From contig NZ_VNJI01000022.1 in the NCBI RefSeq assembly GCF_007786445.1, forward strand, positions 40,876 to 104,875: 64,000 nucleotides of DNA, written 5' to 3'. The DNA is from Paenibacillus cremeus. Lineage in GTDB: Bacteria; Bacillota; Bacilli; Paenibacillales; NBRC-103111. Below the pieces are notes generated by a model, which was given only the letters and a program-made list of their open reading frames with translations, was not told the origin of the DNA and ran no database searches. Position 1 is the stretch's first letter. Every line of letters starts with the position of its first letter. This document shows positions 62,527 to 64,000 of this stretch, one piece after another. Made by a program: the position numbers and the translations under genes.

Positions 62527-62886
62527 TTATGAGAACTTGCGCTGAATATCCTGATCGAATACGAACACGGACATCGCAAAATCCTTCTCCAAATCAATAT
62601 CCACGAACAGCTCCACGAATTTCGCTCCGAGCAGCGCTTCCATCTCGACCGGCGGGTGGCTTCGATACAGCTCCTTCACCATCTCCGTTCGGGCGCCGCG
62701 CAGCAGCTGCTTGCCGTCCGTCCCGCCGGAGACGATGAACCTCTCCACCGGCGATAGATTGCCTTCCATCTCGCAAATCGCCCAATGCTTGCAGAACGTT
62801 GTCCGAATGACGCTCGGCCCCTTGCCCATGTGGCGCTTTCGAAACGCTTTCACGAGATTGCTGAACTCCGCCTCCACCTTGTTCAT
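62527..62886 (-). CDS. DUF2294 (MpsC-like) protein
   Basis: 119 residues, single-domain DUF2294 protein (EAEFSNLVKAFRKRHMGKGP, FVSGGTDGKQLLRGART-like GGTDGKQLLRGAR, DIDLEKDFAMSVFVFD). The family is also named MpsC for a reported role in generating membrane potential in staphylococci. Its location directly before the FdhF-type gene suggests a role with formate metabolism (inference). ATG 62886 is used; GTG at 62892 has better spacing to AGAGGG. Confidence 0.85.
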   Translation of the reverse strand: MNKVEAEFSNLVKAFRKRHMGKGPSVIRTTFCKHWAICEMEGNLSPVERFIVSGGTDGKQLLRGARTEMVKELYRSHPPVEMEALLGAKFVELFVDIDLEKDFAMSVFVFDQDIQRKFS

Positions 62887-62927
62887 GCCCACGGAATCCC
62901 TCTTTTTCAACGAAGTCTATGTGTCAA

Positions 62928-62956
62928 ATAGTACCATGCGGTCGGATGAAGTTCAA
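62928..62956 (-). promoter_or_regulatory. Promoter of the DUF2294-fdhF-fdhD unit
   Basis: On the minus strand TTGAAC (62956-62951), 17 bp, TACTAT (62933-62928). Start near 62921 gives a leader of about 35 nt. Confidence 0.6.
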
Positions 62957-62985
62957 TATTATTTCGGTGGCGATAGGGCTGCTAG

Positions 62986-63495
62986 CTATAGCTGCTTGTA
63001 ATAGTACACCGTTTCGTGCAGGCTTCCGTCGGCGGACATCGCGTAATTCGGGATGCGCCCCGCTTCGATGTACCCCAGCGATTGATAGAGCGTGTTGGAG
63101 GGATCGCCCGCCCTCGTATCCAGCACCAATAGGCTGCGGCTTTGCTCCTTCGCCGCGTTCTCGAGCGTCTGCATAAGCCGCTGTGCGATGCCTTGTCTGC
63201 GGTGCTCGGGATGCACCATCAGCTTGGCCACCTCGGCGCGATGAACGGCATTCGCTTTTAGCGCCAGGTGCAGCTGCACCGTGCCCACGATGCGGCCCTG
63301 CTGAACTGCTGCCCACATGACCACGCCGGGCTGCAGCACCCCGCTCCAGTAGGCTACCGCATCTTGATGGCCTACAGGCGGCAAAAAGCCAATCGATGCC
63401 CCGTCCTCGACCACGTGAATCAGCAGCTCGGACAATGGAGTGAGAGCGGCTGGATCGATAGAGTGAAGCTCCATAGTGGTGATTTCGTTGCTCAT
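62986..63495 (-). CDS. GNAT family N-acetyltransferase
   Basis: 169 residues with the acetyl-CoA-binding motif A (VAKLMVHPEHRRQGIAQRLMQTLE) and following LLVLDTRAGDPSNTLYQSLGY (motif B), typical of GNAT enzymes acting on small amines or antibiotics. Start 63495 has GGGAG 8 nt upstream. The gene stands alone between the fdh unit and a repeat cluster. Confidence 0.92.
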   Translation of the reverse strand: MSNEITTMELHSIDPAALTPLSELLIHVVEDGASIGFLPPVGHQDAVAYWSGVLQPGVVMWAAVQQGRIVGTVQLHLALKANAVHRAEVAKLMVHPEHRRQGIAQRLMQTLENAAKEQSRSLLVLDTRAGDPSNTLYQSLGYIEAGRIPNYAMSADGSLHETVYYYKQL

Positions 63496-63730
63496 GTGCA
63501 TCTCCCTTTCGGTGTGTGGTTGCTGTCATTGTTTTACTTCTTCGACGGCTCGGGCCATGCTTTCCTTAACAGTGTACCACCTTTCGACCATCTCCCCAAT
63601 GTCACACCAAAACGCGTCGCCCGCTCAGTCTGCGAACCAACTAACACTAATCTTGAGCCTAAGTACACAAGTAGTGTCAGCCGATTCGTACATGATCTAG
63701 AATCGCATCCGCGGCAGAGTACCGATGAGA

Positions 63731-63863
63731 TAGCGGAACTCAATTCCTCTATTTGGGGTTCGTTTGGGGCGCCGGCGGACGTAGCGGAACTACGTTCCGT
63801 TATTTGGGTCGAAATCCCGTAAGGGGAGAAAAACCATGAGAATAACGGAATACAGTTCCGCTA
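63731..63863. repeat. Second cluster of TAGCGGAAC palindromes
   Basis: Three copies: 63731-63751 (degenerate), 63782-63802 (TAGCGGAAC-TAC-GTTCCGTTA) and 63843-63863. They belong to the same family as 44243-44436. 63496-63730 and 63864-63932 show no gene. Confidence 0.8.
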
Positions 63864-63982
63864 AATCGTGAGATCAGGATGATGTAAAATTGTTTGTGTA
63901 CCAAGATTTGGAGCCTTTCCAGGCAGCAAAAAAGTAGGGTATTCTCGGGATTGCTGAAGTCACCAAGAAAGGAACCCTACTC

Positions 63983-64000
63983 ATGGCAACTATACACCCA
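63983..64000 (+). CDS. Start of a gene cut by the window edge
   Basis: An ATG with AAAGGA 9 nt upstream opens MATIHP before the window ends. The 8-bp inverted repeat AGTAGGGT (63933-63940) / ACCCTACT (63974-63981) just before it could be an operator or the end of an insertion sequence; too little is visible to name the product. Confidence 0.35.

Overview
The window reads as chromosome of a spore-forming, Gram-positive bacterium of the Paenibacillaceae, most likely a soil or plant-associated Paenibacillus or close relative. The grounds are a high-GC Firmicute style with strong GGAGG ribosome-binding sites, S-layer-homology (SLH) surface proteins, YesM/YesN two-component pairs beside sugar ABC transporters, the spore germination pair cwlJ-gerQ, and TnrA/GlnR-type nitrogen boxes. 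Species is inference. No rRNA, tRNA, CRISPR array or prophage was seen.

Layout. 1-3.9 kb: 3' part of an MFS transporter, a secreted SLH protein, and a PDDEXK-like nuclease fused to a winged helix. 3.95-4.72 kb: fifteen tandem 51-bp units, each with a short hairpin. 4.8-11.2 kb (minus): oligopeptide ABC operon headed by a class C26 gamma-glutamyl peptidase. 11.6-18.6 kb (minus): a 2322-residue SLH-anchored, Fn3-rich polygalacturonase. 19.0-28.5 kb (minus): a carbohydrate-use locus (YesM/YesN sensor pair, two permeases, binding lipoprotein, (alpha/alpha)6-type glycosidase, GH43 enzyme). 28.7-32.0 kb: YnfA-type membrane protein, stand-alone TOPRIM protein, AEC transporter, SCO1 and heme O synthase.

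32.2-42.3 kb is the nitrogen block. ureABCFGD (minus, no ureE) and urtABCDE (plus) diverge from a 334-bp region with two exact and one near-exact TGTNA-N7-TNACA boxes and good sigma-A promoters on both sides. The cell would import urea with Urt, hydrolyse it with urease, and control both by nitrogen status. 42.3-44.2 kb: a secreted stalk-domain protein with a ten-G tract as ribosome-binding site, then cwlJ-gerQ.

44.5-52.9 kb (minus): a catabolic-looking run of AEC transporter, TIM-barrel isomerase, creatininase-family amidohydrolase, three Gfo/Idh/MocA oxidoreductases, two half-size chromate-type transporters and a gamma-glutamyltransferase. Its substrate is unknown. 53.0-59.0 kb: an LplABC-type ABC importer and a divergent membrane-bound AraC regulator. 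59.2-63.5 kb (minus): GNAT acetyltransferase, DUF2294 protein, FdhF/YdeP-type molybdopterin oxidoreductase with a structured leader, and FdhD.

The most unusual items are the 51-bp hairpin array beside the nuclease gene, a dispersed 9-3-9 palindrome family (seven copies at two loci), the three nitrogen boxes spaced about 62 bp apart, a 29-bp element duplicated in two intercistronic gaps of the carbohydrate operon, and the fdhF leader.
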